A DNA stretch of 18,628 nt. Origin: JAYWAM01 sp043782425. Its GTDB lineage: Bacteria > Pseudomonadota > Gammaproteobacteria > Burkholderiales > Usitatibacteraceae. Shown here one piece after another: positions 1-7,616 of this stretch (position 1 is the stretch's first letter; the number at the start of each line of letters is the position of its first letter). Below the pieces are notes generated by a model that ran no database searches, was not told where the DNA came from, and worked only from the letters and a program-made list of their open reading frames with translations. The stretch lies in contig JAYWAM010000056.1 of assembly GCA_043782425.1 (NCBI GenBank), forward strand, positions 1 through 18,628, read 5' to 3'. The position numbers and the translations under genes are program-made.

Positions 1-39
1 CGGGCTTGCCCGCGATGGCTGTTATCGCGGGCAAGCCCG
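1..39. repeat. REP-type hairpin, 16-bp perfect stem
   Basis: Bases 1-16 are perfectly complementary to bases 24-39, with a 7-base loop. The right arm is followed by CTCCTACA. The arm (CGGGCTTGCCCGCGAT) and its tail resemble the repetitive extragenic palindromes best known from fluorescent Pseudomonas; that comparison is from memory. The window edge cuts the left side, so the stem may be longer. It lies upstream of glnS and may be the end of the preceding transcription unit. No transposase of the REP-associated (RAYT) type is visible. Confidence 0.8.
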
Positions 40-143
40 CTCCTACACATCAGTTTGAATCGCACCCCCTACGAAGCGCCGATGGCGTAGCAGAGGGAAC
101 CTGGGCGATAATGAGCGTTTTTCGCCTAACAGATCGCCTCATC

Positions 144-1853
144 ATGTCCAGCAGCAACGAACCCGCCAGCAACTTCATCCGCAATATCATTGATGCCGAT
201 CTTGCCTCGGGCAAATGGGCGCCGCGCGCGGATAAATACAAAATCCGCACGCGCTTTCCTCCCGAGCCGAACGGCTATCTGCATATCGGCCACGCCAAAT
301 CCATCTGCCTCAACTTCGGGCTGGCGCAGGATTACGGCGGCGCGTGCCATATGCGCTTTGACGACACCAATCCGGAAAAAGAAGAGCAGGAATACGTCGA
401 TTCCATTCTCGGCAACGTCAAGTGGCTGGGCTGGAGCTGGCAGCAGGCGGACGAAAACAATCTGTTCTACGCCTCCGACTATTTCGACAAGCTGTACGAA
501 TTCGCCGCACTATTTATTCAGCACGGGTTGGCTTATGTGGACAGCCACTCCGCCGAAGAAATGCGCAGCGCGCGCGGCACGCTCACCGAGTCGGGCAAGG
601 AGTCGCCTTATCGCAAGCGCACGCCGGAAGAAAATCTCAAACTGTTTAGCGAAATGCGCGACGGCAAGCATCCCGACGGCAGCCACGTCCTGAGAGCGAA
701 AATAGACATGGCCTCGCCCAATATCAATTTGCGCGATCCGGCCTTGTATCGCATCCGTCACGCCACGCACCATCGCACCGGCGACAAATGGTGCATCTAT
801 CCCATGTACGCCTACGCGCACCCGGTCGAGGATGCGCTGGAGAACATCACCCACTCGATCTGTACGTTGGAGTTTGAGGATCAACGACCGTTTTATGATT
901 GGGTGTTAAGAAACCTCGCGCAATTTGGCGTGCTGAAAAAACCCCTGCCGCAGCAAATCGAATTCTCGCGCCTCAATCTCACTTACGTGGTGATGAGCAA
1001 GCGCCTGCTGCGCGCGCTGGTCGAAGAAAAACACGTTGACGGCTGGGACGACCCGCGCATGCCCACGCTCGAAGGCTGCCGCAGACGGGGCTTCACGCCG
1101 CAAGGCTTCAGGCTTTTTGCCGAGCGCATCGGCGTTTCCAAATCCGATTCGTGGATAGACATCAGCGTGCTGGAGGACTGCATGCGCGAGACGCTTAACG
1201 AAACGGCGCAGCGCCGTATCGCCGTGCTCAATCCGCTCAAACTCATCATCGACAACTATCCGTCAGGCCAGAGCGAACAATGCCTCGCACCCAATCACCC
1301 GCAAAAGCCGGAGCTGGGTAAACGCAGCATGCCGTTCTCGCGCGAGCTGTGGATAGAGCAGGAAGATTTCATGGAAACGCCTGGCAAGGGTTACTTCCGT
1401 CTGTTTCCTGGCAACGAAGTGCGTCTGAAGTACGGTTTCATCGTGAAATGCACTGGCTGCGATAAAGACGCCAGCGGCAAGGTGACGGCGGTGCACTGCG
1501 ACTACTACTCCGAAACTAAATCAGGCATGTCCGGCTCGGACAGCAAAAAAGTCAAAGGCAACATCCACTGGGTGTGCGCCAGCAGCGCGTATCAATGCGA
1601 TGTGCGCCTCTACGACCGCTTGTTCAAGACGCCACATCCCGGCCGTGATGGCGACTATCTCAGAGACTTGAACAGCAACGCCAAAGAAATCATCAGCGCC
1701 TGTCTCGAACCGTCGCTCAAGGACGCCAAACCCGAAGACCAGTTCCAGTTCGAGCGCCACGGCTATTTTGTGGCGGATAGGAAGGACTCGAAGCCCGGCG
1801 CACCGCTGTTCAATCGCAGCGTAACGCTAAGGGATTCGTGGAGCAAACCATAG
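144..1853 (+). CDS. glnS: Glutaminyl-tRNA synthetase
   Basis: This class I aminoacyl-tRNA synthetase charges tRNA-Gln with glutamine in the cytoplasm. From the ATG at 144 the protein has 569 residues, close to the usual 550-580. The ATP-binding HIGH motif is at residues 47-50 (in PNGYLHIGHAKS). The KMSKS-type loop is VVMSKR with Met at residue 284. The C-terminal half matches the two anticodon-binding beta-barrels of the family. The open frame extends up to base 6, but that extension runs through the REP hairpin and is unlikely to be coding. An ATG at 111 is an alternative start. I prefer 144 because the family begins shortly before the SNFIRNIIDADLASGK-like segment. A GATAAT at 107-112 could be a -10 box, which would exclude the start at 111, but no good -35 accompanies it and no clear Shine-Dalgarno precedes 144. 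It stands alone on its strand, with a converging HAD gene downstream. Confidence 0.96.
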   Translation: MSSSNEPASNFIRNIIDADLASGKWAPRADKYKIRTRFPPEPNGYLHIGHAKSICLNFGLAQDYGGACHMRFDDTNPEKEEQEYVDSILGNVKWLGWSWQQADENNLFYASDYFDKLYEFAALFIQHGLAYVDSHSAEEMRSARGTLTESGKESPYRKRTPEENLKLFSEMRDGKHPDGSHVLRAKIDMASPNINLRDPALYRIRHATHHRTGDKWCIYPMYAYAHPVEDALENITHSICTLEFEDQRPFYDWVLRNLAQFGVLKKPLPQQIEFSRLNLTYVVMSKRLLRALVEEKHVDGWDDPRMPTLEGCRRRGFTPQGFRLFAERIGVSKSDSWIDISVLEDCMRETLNETAQRRIAVLNPLKLIIDNYPSGQSEQCLAPNHPQKPELGKRSMPFSRELWIEQEDFMETPGKGYFRLFPGNEVRLKYGFIVKCTGCDKDASGKVTAVHCDYYSETKSGMSGSDSKKVKGNIHWVCASSAYQCDVRLYDRLFKTPHPGRDGDYLRDLNSNAKEIISACLEPSLKDAKPEDQFQFERHGYFVADRKDSKPGAPLFNRSVTLRDSWSKP

Positions 1854-1943
1854 CCGTGAGGAATGTCCTTTGCGCAAGCGCTTTGCTATCAGCCACCTCG
1901 ATTGGGCGATTAATACGATCTGCACGACATCTACATTTTCGTC

Positions 1944-1963
1944 GTCCCAACGAAGGCTGGGAC
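1944..1963. repeat. Short inverted repeat between glnS and the HAD gene
   Basis: GTCCCA (1944-1949) pairs with TGGGAC (1958-1963) around an 8-base loop. The sequence, with CCAGT after it, resembles the short dispersed GTC..CCAACGAAGGCTGGGA-type repeats seen in many proteobacterial intergenic regions; that is recollection, not a search. It has no T tract, so it is a poor intrinsic terminator. The remaining bases from 1854 to 2023 show nothing recognisable. Confidence 0.5.
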
Positions 1964-2023
1964 CCAGTCCGCTACAAGCTCTGGCTATTGTTTCAAAGTG
2001 ATGTTGATGGGACAGGGAAGCAG

Positions 2024-2698
2024 CTAGACGGTAGACGCCAAGATAGCCGGTAATCGTGATGCATGCTCACACAAGGCGGCAGCCCCCGCCTTTGCAAGTT
2101 CCTCGTTTGAACCATAGCCCCACAGCGCGCCAATGGGTACTACGCCGTTTGCCAGGGCGCCGCTCATGTCTTGTGCGCGGTCACCGACCATAAATGTCGA
2201 TGCGGGATCCAGTTCTTCAACACGAAGTAAATGCGCGATCAAGTGAACCTTGTTGGCAAGTGTGCCGTCAAGTTCGCTGCCGTAAATACCGCGGAAAAAG
2301 TGGCTAAGCTTGAAGTGCTCAAGGATTTGATTGGCGAATATTAGCGGCTTTGAAGTTGCCACGAAGAGCACAACACCGTCCGACTTTAAAGTGGCAAGAG
2401 CCGCCTCGATGCCAGGATAGATGGCATTTTCAAGAAATCCCGTCGCGCCGTATCGTTGCCGGTAGAGCGTTACAGCGTTTGGAAGTAGGTCATGTTTCTT
2501 ACCAAGAAAAGTGGAGAGAGCTTCCCCCAGTGGCGGCCCGACATAGCGTCTGATTTCACTAGCGGGTGGCACTGGACATTCAAGCTGCGTCAGCGCATAA
2601 GTGATCGATTCCACGAAACCATCGCCAGGGTCTGTGAGCGTGCCATCAAGATCGAAGAGTACGTTGATCGCACGTCTATTGAGCGTTTCCTTATTCAC
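2024..2698 (-). CDS. HAD-superfamily phosphatase, Gph/5'-nucleotidase-like
   Basis: This is a 224-residue cytoplasmic HAD-family hydrolase, probably removing phosphate from a small metabolite such as phosphoglycolate or a nucleotide. Substrate cannot be read from sequence. Motif I is DLDGTLTD with the nucleophile at D16 and the acid/base at D18. Motif II is the Ser in VATSKP (S116). Motif III is K150 in ANKVHL. Motif IV is MVGDRAQD with D173 and D177. The helical cap between residues 25 and 85 fits the Gph-type C1 cap. The only usable start is a GTG at 2698; a TAG stop lies seven codons upstream, and no ATG, GTG or TTG occurs in frame between the GTG and DLDG. That GTG and the first seven codons lie inside a 152-bp dispersed repeat. 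No Shine-Dalgarno is evident. The gene converges with glnS and is separated from lysS by the repeat. Confidence 0.85.
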   Translation of the reverse strand: MNKETLNRRAINVLFDLDGTLTDPGDGFVESITYALTQLECPVPPASEIRRYVGPPLGEALSTFLGKKHDLLPNAVTLYRQRYGATGFLENAIYPGIEAALATLKSDGVVLFVATSKPLIFANQILEHFKLSHFFRGIYGSELDGTLANKVHLIAHLLRVEELDPASTFMVGDRAQDMSGALANGVVPIGALWGYGSNEELAKAGAAALCEHASRLPAILASTV

Positions 2699-2828
2699 GA
2701 CAGTTTCTTGATTCCACTACCCCCTCACCCCAACCCTCTCCCCCGTTCCGGTGGAGAGGGAGAAAACTCCTTCTCCCGCTTGGGCGGGAGAGGGTGGGGT
2801 GAGGGTGGGGCTGTCACAAAATAGGGGA
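2677..2828 (-). repeat. 152-bp dispersed palindromic repeat, copy 1
   Basis: This segment matches 16595-16746 in inverted orientation with no gaps and about nine differences by eye. It contains an outer stem, CCCTCACCCC (2722-2731) with GGGGTGAGGG (2796-2805). Inside are two arms: CCCTCTCC (2734-2741) with GGAGAGGG (2753-2760), and CTCCCGC (2773-2779) with GCGGGAG (2784-2790). The whole could fold as a three-way junction. A non-palindromic tail of about 45 bases (2677-2721) extends into the HAD gene and supplies its GTG start. The other side fills the space to the end of lysS. Confidence 0.9.
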
Positions 2829-2844
2829 TTTTCAATAAATCGTG

Positions 2845-4347
2845 TCAAGACAGGTCGCCCGCCTTGAGTTGCGGGAAGAGGATCACATCGCGAATGCTCG
2901 GGCTGTCGGTGAGCAGCATCACTAACCGGTCGATGCCTATGCCTTCGCCGCCGGTGGGAGGCAAGCCATACTCTAGCGCGCGGATATAATCGGCGTCGTA
3001 GTGCATGGCTTCGTGATCGCCGGCTTCCTTCTGCTTAACCTGCTCGAGGAAGCGCGCCGCCTGGTCTTCGGGATCATTCAACTCGGAAAAACCATTCGCC
3101 AGCTCGCGCCCGGCGATGAATAACTCGAAGCGATCGGTGATGGCGGGGTTGCTGTCGTTGCGCCGCGCCAGAGGTGAGACCTCAATGGGGTAGTCGATGA
3201 TGAAGGTCGGCTGTATGAGTTTGCTTTCTGCGGTTTCCTCGAACAGCATCAATTGCAATTCCCCGACCGTGGCTGATGCTTTGGCTGTGACGCTAAATTT
3301 CTTCAGCGCGTTGAGCAGCGCGCTGTGATCGCTCAAAGAGTGCTCGTCATACTCAGGGTGATATTGGTGGATCGCCTGTGGCATGGTGAGGCGCGCGAAG
3401 GCTTTGCCGAAGTCAATTATATGGCCCTGATAGTTGACCGTGGTCGAGCCAAGCACTTTTTGCGTGACTTCACGCAGCATGGCTTCGGTGAAGTTCATCA
3501 AGTCGATGTAATCCTGATACGCCCCGTAAAACTCCATCATGGTGAATTCGGGATTGTGTCGCGTGGAGATGCCTTCGTTGCGGAAGTTGCGGTTGATCTC
3601 GAATACGCGTTCCAGGCCGCCCACCACCAGACGTTTCAGATAAAGCTCGGGGGCGATGCGCAGGTAGAGTTGCATATCGAGCGCGTTGTGATGCGTGGTG
3701 AAAGGGCGCGCCGCCGCGCCGCCGGGAATGGGATGCATCATCGGCGTCTCGACCTCAAGATAGCGATGCGCCACCATGAATTCGCGTATTGTCTGTACCA
3801 CTTTGGAACGCACGATGAAGGTGTTGCGCGCGTCTGGATTGGTGATGAGGTCCACGTAACGCATGCGGTATTTCTGTTCCTGATCGGTCATGCCGTGAAA
3901 TTTCTCGGGAAGCGGGCGCAGCGATTTGGCGAGTAGGCGCAGCGCTGTGACGCGCACCGAAAGCTCGCCGGTCTTGGTTTTGAACAGCACGCCTGTCGCG
4001 CCAAGGATGTCGCCCAGATCATAATGCTTGAATGCTGCGTGGGTCGACTCGCCGCAAGCATCGTTGGTGATATAAAGCTGAATGTCGCCGCTCATGTCGC
4101 GCAGCGAGGCGAAGCTCGCCTTGCCCATGACGCGCTTCAAGATCATGCGCCCGGCGACAGTCACCCGGATCGCCGCTGTCTCCAATTCCTCATTGGTCTT
4201 GGCGTCGTGTGCCGTGTGCAGATCGGCGGCAAAATGCTCGCGGCGGAAATCATTGGGAAAGGCATTGCCCGACTCGCGCAGCCTGGCAAGCTTGGCACGG
4301 CGCTCAGCAATGATCTGATTTTCGTCTGGCGGAATTTCGTTTGACAT
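2845..4347 (-). CDS. lysS: Lysyl-tRNA synthetase, class II
   Basis: This cytoplasmic class IIb synthetase charges tRNA-Lys. It has 500 residues, as expected (E. coli LysS has 505). An N-terminal OB-fold for anticodon recognition spans roughly residues 60-150. The catalytic domain follows. Motif 2 is FRNEGISTRHNPEFTMMEF near residues 255-273, and motif 3 is GIGIDRLVML near 469-478. The ATG at 4347 gives the normal family N-terminus (MSNEIPPDENQIIAERR). It is the last gene of the RpfE-like, recJ, prfB, lysS operon, and prfB-lysS adjacency is conserved in many proteobacteria. Unusually, 388 bp of repeats separate it from prfB. The outermost repeat comes within about 15 bases of the start, and no strong Shine-Dalgarno is visible. 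Confidence 0.97.
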   Translation of the reverse strand: MSNEIPPDENQIIAERRAKLARLRESGNAFPNDFRREHFAADLHTAHDAKTNEELETAAIRVTVAGRMILKRVMGKASFASLRDMSGDIQLYITNDACGESTHAAFKHYDLGDILGATGVLFKTKTGELSVRVTALRLLAKSLRPLPEKFHGMTDQEQKYRMRYVDLITNPDARNTFIVRSKVVQTIREFMVAHRYLEVETPMMHPIPGGAAARPFTTHHNALDMQLYLRIAPELYLKRLVVGGLERVFEINRNFRNEGISTRHNPEFTMMEFYGAYQDYIDLMNFTEAMLREVTQKVLGSTTVNYQGHIIDFGKAFARLTMPQAIHQYHPEYDEHSLSDHSALLNALKKFSVTAKASATVGELQLMLFEETAESKLIQPTFIIDYPIEVSPLARRNDSNPAITDRFELFIAGRELANGFSELNDPEDQAARFLEQVKQKEAGDHEAMHYDADYIRALEYGLPPTGGEGIGIDRLVMLLTDSPSIRDVILFPQLKAGDLS

Positions 4348-4413
4348 AGTTGAATCTCATTTAACCACAAAGAACACAAAGCACACTAAGGCGTCGGGGA
4401 ATCATTCACTTTA

Positions 4414-4454
4414 CCCCCTCGCCCCGCTTGCGGGGAGAGGGCTGGGGTGAGGGG
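4414..4454 (+). repeat. CCCTC/GAGGG palindromic repeat, left arm of inverted pair
   Basis: This copy contains its own hairpin, CCCTCGCCCCGC, TT, GCGGGGAGAGGG, followed by a GGGGTGAGGGG tail. It is the reverse complement of 4571-4610 apart from about one insertion. It belongs to the same broad family as the copies at 2722-2805, 14691-14749 and 16618-16701. Confidence 0.85.
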
Positions 4455-4570
4455 TGCACATGTGTCGAGAAGTTTTTTCAATATAGCTTCGGCTCGTTTT
4501 TGAGCTGTACCATTTCTAAGCCACATTTTTGTTTGATTGAAAATAATCATAATCGCCGTGCAAGTCTTTC

Positions 4571-4610
4571 CACCCCTCACCCCGCCCTCTCCCCGCAAGC
4601 GGGGCGAGGG
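4571..4610 (-). repeat. CCCTC/GAGGG palindromic repeat, right arm of inverted pair
   Basis: This segment reads CACCCCTCACCCC, CCCTCTCCCCGC, AA, GCGGGGCGAGGG and mirrors 4414-4454. The two arms could pair over about 38 bp in RNA or DNA, looping out the 116-base AT-rich core. Confidence 0.85.
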
Positions 4611-4681
4611 AGAAAATAAACTACGAAGCTACGTTGTACGATCCAAAATCACTTACCAAATATTCAGAAGCCCTAGAAGTT

Positions 4682-4717
4682 CTTTGTGCTCTTTGTGCTC
4701 TTTGTGCTCTTTGTACG
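4682..4717 (+). repeat. Tandem 9-bp repeat (CTTTGTGCT), three full copies plus a partial
   Basis: Full units lie at 4682-4690, 4691-4699 and 4700-4708. A degenerate fourth unit begins CTTTGTACG. The following CTTCGTGGTT makes the whole the complement of the AACCAC..AAAG..ACAAAG text found upstream of lysS. Copy number is likely to vary between strains. It lies 18 bases beyond the prfB stop codon. Confidence 0.85.
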
Positions 4718-4735
4718 CTTCGTGGTTCAAGGTTA

Positions 4736-5840
4736 TTAAACTCCCTGCTTCAAACTGGCGCTGATGAAAAGATCGAGGTCGCCGTCGAGTACTGACTGGG
4801 TGTTGCCGGTTTCCACATTGGTGCGTAAGTCTTTTATGCGCGACTGGTCCAGCACGTAAGAGCGTATCTGGTGGCCCCAGCCGATGTCGGTTTTGGTGTC
4901 TTCGAGCGCTTGTTTGGCTTCGTTGCGTTTGCGTATTTCAAGTTCGTAAAGGCGTGACTTGAGCATGATAAAGGCTTCGGCGCGGTTGCGGTGTTGTGAG
5001 CGGTCGTCCTGGCACTGCACCACGATTCCCGACGGCATATGTGTGATGCGCACCGCCGAATCGGTCTTGTTGATATGCTGGCCGCCCGCACCCGAGGCGC
5101 GATAAGTGTCGATGCGCAGATCGGCGGGGTTGATGTCGATCTGGATAGAATCATCGACTTCTGGATAGACGAATACGCTGGCGAACGAGGTGTGACGCCG
5201 CGCATTGGAATCGAAAGGTGATTTGCGCACCAGGCGGTGTATGCCGGTTTCAGTGCGTAAATAACCATAAGCATAAGCACCTATCACCTTGAGGGTGGCG
5301 TTCTTGATGCCCGCCACCTCGCCGTAGGACTGCTCGAGTGATTCAAGCTTGAAGCCCATGCGTTCGCAATATCGCGTGTACATACGCAGCATCATTGCCG
5401 CCCAGTCTTGCGCCTCGGTGCCGCCGGAGCCCGAGTTGATGTCGAGAAAGCAATTGCTGGGGTCCATGGGATCGGAGAACATGCGCCGGAACTCCATGTC
5501 CGCCACGCTTTTTTCAATGACCTGGGTGTCGCTGGCGACGGCCTTCAGCGTCGCGTCGTCGTTATCCGATTTACCCAGGGCAAACAGCTCGCGCGAGTCG
5601 CCCAGGCCGCTATCTACCGCGTGTAACGATCCCACCACCTCTTCGAGAATTCTGCGTTCACGCCCGAGTTCCTGCGCGCGCTTGCTGTCTTCCCAGACTT
5701 TCGGGTCTTCCAGAAGTTTGACGACTTCGGTCAGGCGCTCTTGCTTGGCGTCGAAGTCAAAGATACCTCCGTAGCTCGGCAGCACGCGCTGCGAGATCGG
5801 AAAGTTTGTTTTCGAGAATATTGAGTTGATCTGCTTCCAT
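4736..5840 (-). CDS. prfB: Peptide chain release factor 2, with programmed +1 frameshift
   Basis: RF2 recognises UGA and UAA in the ribosomal A site and triggers peptide release. The gene is read in two frames. ATG at 5840 opens a 27-codon frame (MEADQLNILENK...LRRYL) that ends at TGA (5759-5757). The ribosome slips forward one base at CTT-TGA and continues as DFDAKQERL from base 5758 to the TAA at 4738-4736. The fused product has 367 residues (E. coli has 365). The codon-reading SPF tripeptide is at residues 207-209, and the catalytic GGQ is at 252-254 in SGAGGQHINK. Residue 248, equivalent to E. coli 246, is Ala, as in most species, not the Thr of E. coli K-12. A frame opened at the internal ATG at 5785 is an artefact of ignoring the shift. 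The gene starts 51 bases after the recJ stop. Confidence 0.97.
5756..5771 (-). promoter_or_regulatory. prfB: prfB autoregulatory +1 frameshift site
   Basis: The minus strand reads CGG AGG TAT CTT TGA C. The GGAGG (5770-5766) is an internal Shine-Dalgarno-like element three bases before the slippery CTT. The in-frame UGA followed by C is a weak termination context. These are the established elements of RF2 autoregulation: low RF2 delays termination at UGA and favours the shift. E. coli has AGG GGG TAT CTT TGA C at the same place. Confidence 0.96.
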
Positions 5841-5891
5841 GGAACGACCGCCGCTGAGGATTACACGCTGAGGACTTCGCGCTGCGGCTCA

Positions 5892-7616
5892 TTATACTGG
5901 ATGAGCCCAGTGCTCGATGACCATTTGCAGCGTTATGTCGCCGCGAAACTCGTTCAATTGCAGGCGATATACGGCATCGATTGTGGCGGGAAGCGGGTCG
6001 TTGTGGCCAAACAGCAGCGCATCGAAGGTTTTACTTTCCGTGTTTGCGCTGTTCAGCGCCACGCGCAGCTTGAGGTGACGCTCCCCCACGATGCGTTGCG
6101 ACAGCACTTGCAGGCTTGCACGAAACGTCGGTGCGGGAAATCCCTGGCCCCATACCTGGCTTTCCAGCTCGCGCACAAAATCAAAACTGATGTCATCGAT
6201 CGCCAGCTCACCATCGGTTTCAATGCGCTGCTGCAAGTCGGCGGGTGACAGCCATTCGCGCGTCACCGCTTCAAATGCTGCGGCAAAGGGCGCAAACGCA
6301 TCCTCAGTCAACGTCAGGCCCGCAGCTGCGGCATGCCCGCCAAAACGCAGCACCAGGCCGGGATGGCGCTTAGTGACAAGATCAAGCGCATCGCGCAAAT
6401 GCAGGCCGCGAATCGAGCGCCCCGATCCTTTCAGCAGTCCGGCGTTATCGCGTGCAAAGGCGATCACTGGACGGTGAAATTTATCCTTGATGCGCGAGGC
6501 GAGAATGCCGATCACGCCCTGGTGCCATTCGGGTTGGAACAGGCATAACGAGTAACTGTCTGTAGTTGCCATGCCATCGAGTCGCGCCAAAGCGTCTTCC
6601 TGCATGCCCGCTTCGATACTGCGCCGCTGGCGGTTGAGCTGATCGAGTTGCAGGGCAATCTTATGCGCCAGCCCTGCATCATCGGTGGCGATGCACTCGA
6701 TGCCGAGCGACATATCGTCTAGGCGTCCGGCGGCATTGAGACGCGGCCCCACCACGAATCCCAGATCGTATGTGCTGGCGCGCTGCGCATCGCGTCCCGC
6801 CACTTGCAGCAAGGCGTTGATACCGGCGTGCCCGCGACCGGCGCGGATGCGCGCCAGACCCTGGTGCACAAGAACACGATTATTGCTGTCGAGTTTGACC
6901 ACATCGGCCACCGTGCCGAGCGCGACGATGTCGAGCAAATCGGCCAGATTGGGTTCAGTCAAGTTTGCTGGAGCGGACGCACCAAAATATCCGCGCGTGC
7001 GCAGCTCTGCGCGCAGCGCCAGCATCACATAAAAAATCACGCCCACGCCCGCCAGATTCTTGCTCGGAAAAGTGCAGCCCGCCTGATTGGGATTGACGAT
7101 GCATGCGGCATCGGGCAACGTGTCGCCCGGCAAGTGGTGATCGGTGACCAGTACCTGCATGCCGAGGCGCCTGGCCTCGGCGACGCCTTCGACACTGGCG
7201 ATGCCGTTATCCACAGTGATGAGGATGTCGGGCGAGCGTTGCGCCGCCAGGCGCACGATTTCCGGCGTGAGACCGTAGCCGTATTCAAAGCGATTGGGCA
7301 CCAGGTAATCGACCGTCGCACCCATGGCGCGCAGTGCGCGCAAGCCGAGCGCGCACGCTGTGGCGCCATCGGCGTCGTAGTCGGCGACAATGAGCAGCTT
7401 CTTTTTTGCGGCTATGGCATCAGCAAGCAAGCGCGCTGCACTATCAGCGTGCAAAAGCTGTGTGGGCGCAAGCAGCGCATTCACTGCATGGCTCAAGGCG
7501 CTGGCGCTGGCGATACCGCGCGCCGCATACAGGCGCGCCAATCGCGCAGCAACACCGTCTGCGCGCAATGCCGCAAGCGCTGCTGCATCGACGGGCCGCG
7601 TCACGATATCAGGCAT
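5892..7616 (-). CDS. recJ: Single-stranded-DNA-specific exonuclease RecJ
   Basis: RecJ degrades single-stranded DNA 5' to 3' in recombination, mismatch and base-excision repair. At 574 residues it is full length (E. coli 577). The DHH-family metal ligands are all present: VADYDADGAT (D79, D81), ITVDNG (D136), VTDHH (D159-H161) and ALGTVADVV near residue 235. The DHHA1 domain carries FGGHAAAAGL, and a C-terminal OB-like domain follows. The ATG at 7616 overlaps the end of the upstream RpfE-like gene by 8 bases, which suggests translational coupling. prfB starts 51 bases after the stop. RecJ beside prfB and lysS is a known betaproteobacterial and xanthomonad arrangement. Confidence 0.96.
   Translation of the reverse strand: MPDIVTRPVDAAALAALRADGVAARLARLYAARGIASASALSHAVNALLAPTQLLHADSAARLLADAIAAKKKLLIVADYDADGATACALGLRALRAMGATVDYLVPNRFEYGYGLTPEIVRLAAQRSPDILITVDNGIASVEGVAEARRLGMQVLVTDHHLPGDTLPDAACIVNPNQAGCTFPSKNLAGVGVIFYVMLALRAELRTRGYFGASAPANLTEPNLADLLDIVALGTVADVVKLDSNNRVLVHQGLARIRAGRGHAGINALLQVAGRDAQRASTYDLGFVVGPRLNAAGRLDDMSLGIECIATDDAGLAHKIALQLDQLNRQRRSIEAGMQEDALARLDGMATTDSYSLCLFQPEWHQGVIGILASRIKDKFHRPVIAFARDNAGLLKGSGRSIRGLHLRDALDLVTKRHPGLVLRFGGHAAAAGLTLTEDAFAPFAAAFEAVTREWLSPADLQQRIETDGELAIDDISFDFVRELESQVWGQGFPAPTFRASLQVLSQRIVGERHLKLRVALNSANTESKTFDALLFGHNDPLPATIDAVYRLQLNEFRGDITLQMVIEHWAHPV

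Larger units (their letters stand above)
4348..4735. other. Repeat-filled prfB-lysS spacer with nested inverted repeats
   Basis: No gene is seen in these 388 bases. The outer ends are related inverted segments. At 4362-4380 the plus strand reads AACCAC, AAAG, AACACAAAG. At 4682-4727 the plus strand carries the complement, built from CTTTGTGCT units and ending in CTTCGTGGTT. Inside these sits an inverted pair of about 40 bp (4414-4454 and 4571-4610), which encloses an AT-rich core (4455-4570) without recognisable content. The arrangement resembles a decayed nonautonomous element or serial insertion of repeats. Any transcript from prfB into lysS must cross it. Confidence 0.75.

Noticed and set aside
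6..143. N-terminal extension of glnS to base 6
   Set aside because: The extension would translate the REP hairpin and has no family support; the homologous protein starts near 144.
1838..2053. A 71-codon plus-strand frame overlapping the end of glnS and the end of the HAD gene
   Set aside because: It overlaps two supported genes at its ends, contains the short inverted repeat, and has no ribosome binding site or recognisable protein character.
4386..4619. Small frames on both strands in the prfB-lysS spacer
   Set aside because: They are translations of the CCCTC/GAGGG repeat (PLTPALSPQAGRG-like peptides), a well-known annotation artefact.
4682..4717. Possible CRISPR-like array
   Set aside because: The units are 9 bp and contiguous with no spacers, so this is a simple tandem repeat.
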